DNA of 64,000 nt from assembly GCA_905221605.1 (NCBI GenBank), contig CAJNDS010002621.1, positions 248,001 through 312,000 of the forward strand, written 5' to 3'. This document shows, piece by piece, positions 63,864 through 64,000 of the stretch (position 1 is its first letter; each line of letters begins with the position of its first letter). A program made the translations under genes and the position numbers. Origin of the DNA: Symbiodinium natans (Eukaryota; Sar; Dinophyceae; Suessiales; Symbiodiniaceae). The notes beneath the pieces are model-generated. The model saw only the letters and a program-made list of their open reading frames with translations, searched no databases and had not been told where the DNA came from.

Positions 63864-64000
63864 ACGTGGGATTTGGTTTGAGTCGGCTTGCTGTGTTTCT
63901 TAGGGCAGCATGGTTCCTTAATCAATTGGGGAATCCTCATATGAAGCAGGTGTATATAAGGTTCCTGTTTAATATTGGTGGGTGTATATACCTGGTGTCC
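63864..64000 (+). other. Start of next intron
   Basis: Unique DNA with GTATATA motifs; no further exon seen. Confidence 0.5.

Larger units (their letters stand above)
62092..63801. other. Intron 43: poly-G, arrays, family E element
   Basis: Poly-G at 62117-62154, TTTAGGG at 62155-62212, unique DNA at 62220-62740 without a recognised gene, dense TTTAGGG/TTTTAGGG variants at 62745-63165, family E at 63222-63325, family F at 63610-63718, TTTAGGG at 63750-63792. Confidence 0.75.

Noticed and set aside
1-64000. CRISPR array, because of many short regular repeats
   Set aside because: Units are contiguous 7-9 bp telomere-like repeats without unique spacers, in an intron-rich eukaryotic gene.

Overview
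The window looks like nuclear DNA of a dinoflagellate. The reasons are plant/algal-type telomeric heptamers (CCCTAAA/TTTAGGG) scattered on both strands, GC-rich tiny exons, introns that mostly start GC or GA rather than GT and end AG followed by G, and nested proteins of types I associate with dinoflagellate gene sets (ubiquitin-like plus 23-residue leucine-rich repeats; IQ-motif arrays). I cannot name the species. All translations and splice joins were made by eye.

Main result: the window is dominated by one plus-strand gene, a DEAH/RHA-type RNA helicase. I traced 44 small exons from 255 to about 63863. They join in one reading frame with matching phases at nearly every junction and give about 2.2 kb of coding sequence (about 730 residues) spread over more than 61 kb. 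Exons are 18-97 nt long. The helicase motifs appear in canonical order: Walker A GDTGCGKST (split between exons 4 and 5), TQPRRISA, CTTG, a DECH box (split between exons 10 and 11), SAT, the PGAILVFVPG segment, TNIAETSITID, QRRGRAGR, then the C-terminal ratchet/OB-type segments. The first and last exons lie outside the window. Almost all of the rest is intron.

The introns hold dozens of telomere-like arrays, locally homogenised variants of them, several families of 70-165 bp fold-back elements (MITE-like), long poly-G/poly-C runs, AT microsatellites and one 100-N assembly gap (2934-3033).

Genes nested in the introns: (1) a two-exon ubiquitin-like plus leucine-rich-repeat gene on + (9238-11556, intron 7); (2) an IQ-motif gene on + starting at 34417, with a 90-bp repeat exon and exons to at least 39198 (intron 32); (3) a repeat-poor island at 57.2-61.2 kb (intron 42) with coding-like exons on both strands, including a four-exon minus-strand gene at 59305-60411; (4) weaker coding-like pieces at 22.3-22.65 kb and 28.3-28.65 kb.

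Regions: 1-8.9 kb helicase N-terminus to motif Ib; 9-11.6 kb nested LRR gene; 13.2-33.5 kb helicase motifs Ic-VI and winged-helix start; 33.5-47.2 kb a 13.7-kb intron with the IQ gene; 47.2-55.7 kb helicase C-terminal domains; 55.7-62 kb intron with the nested gene island; 62-64 kb two more helicase exons. No rRNA, tRNA, CRISPR array or bacterial-type operon was seen.
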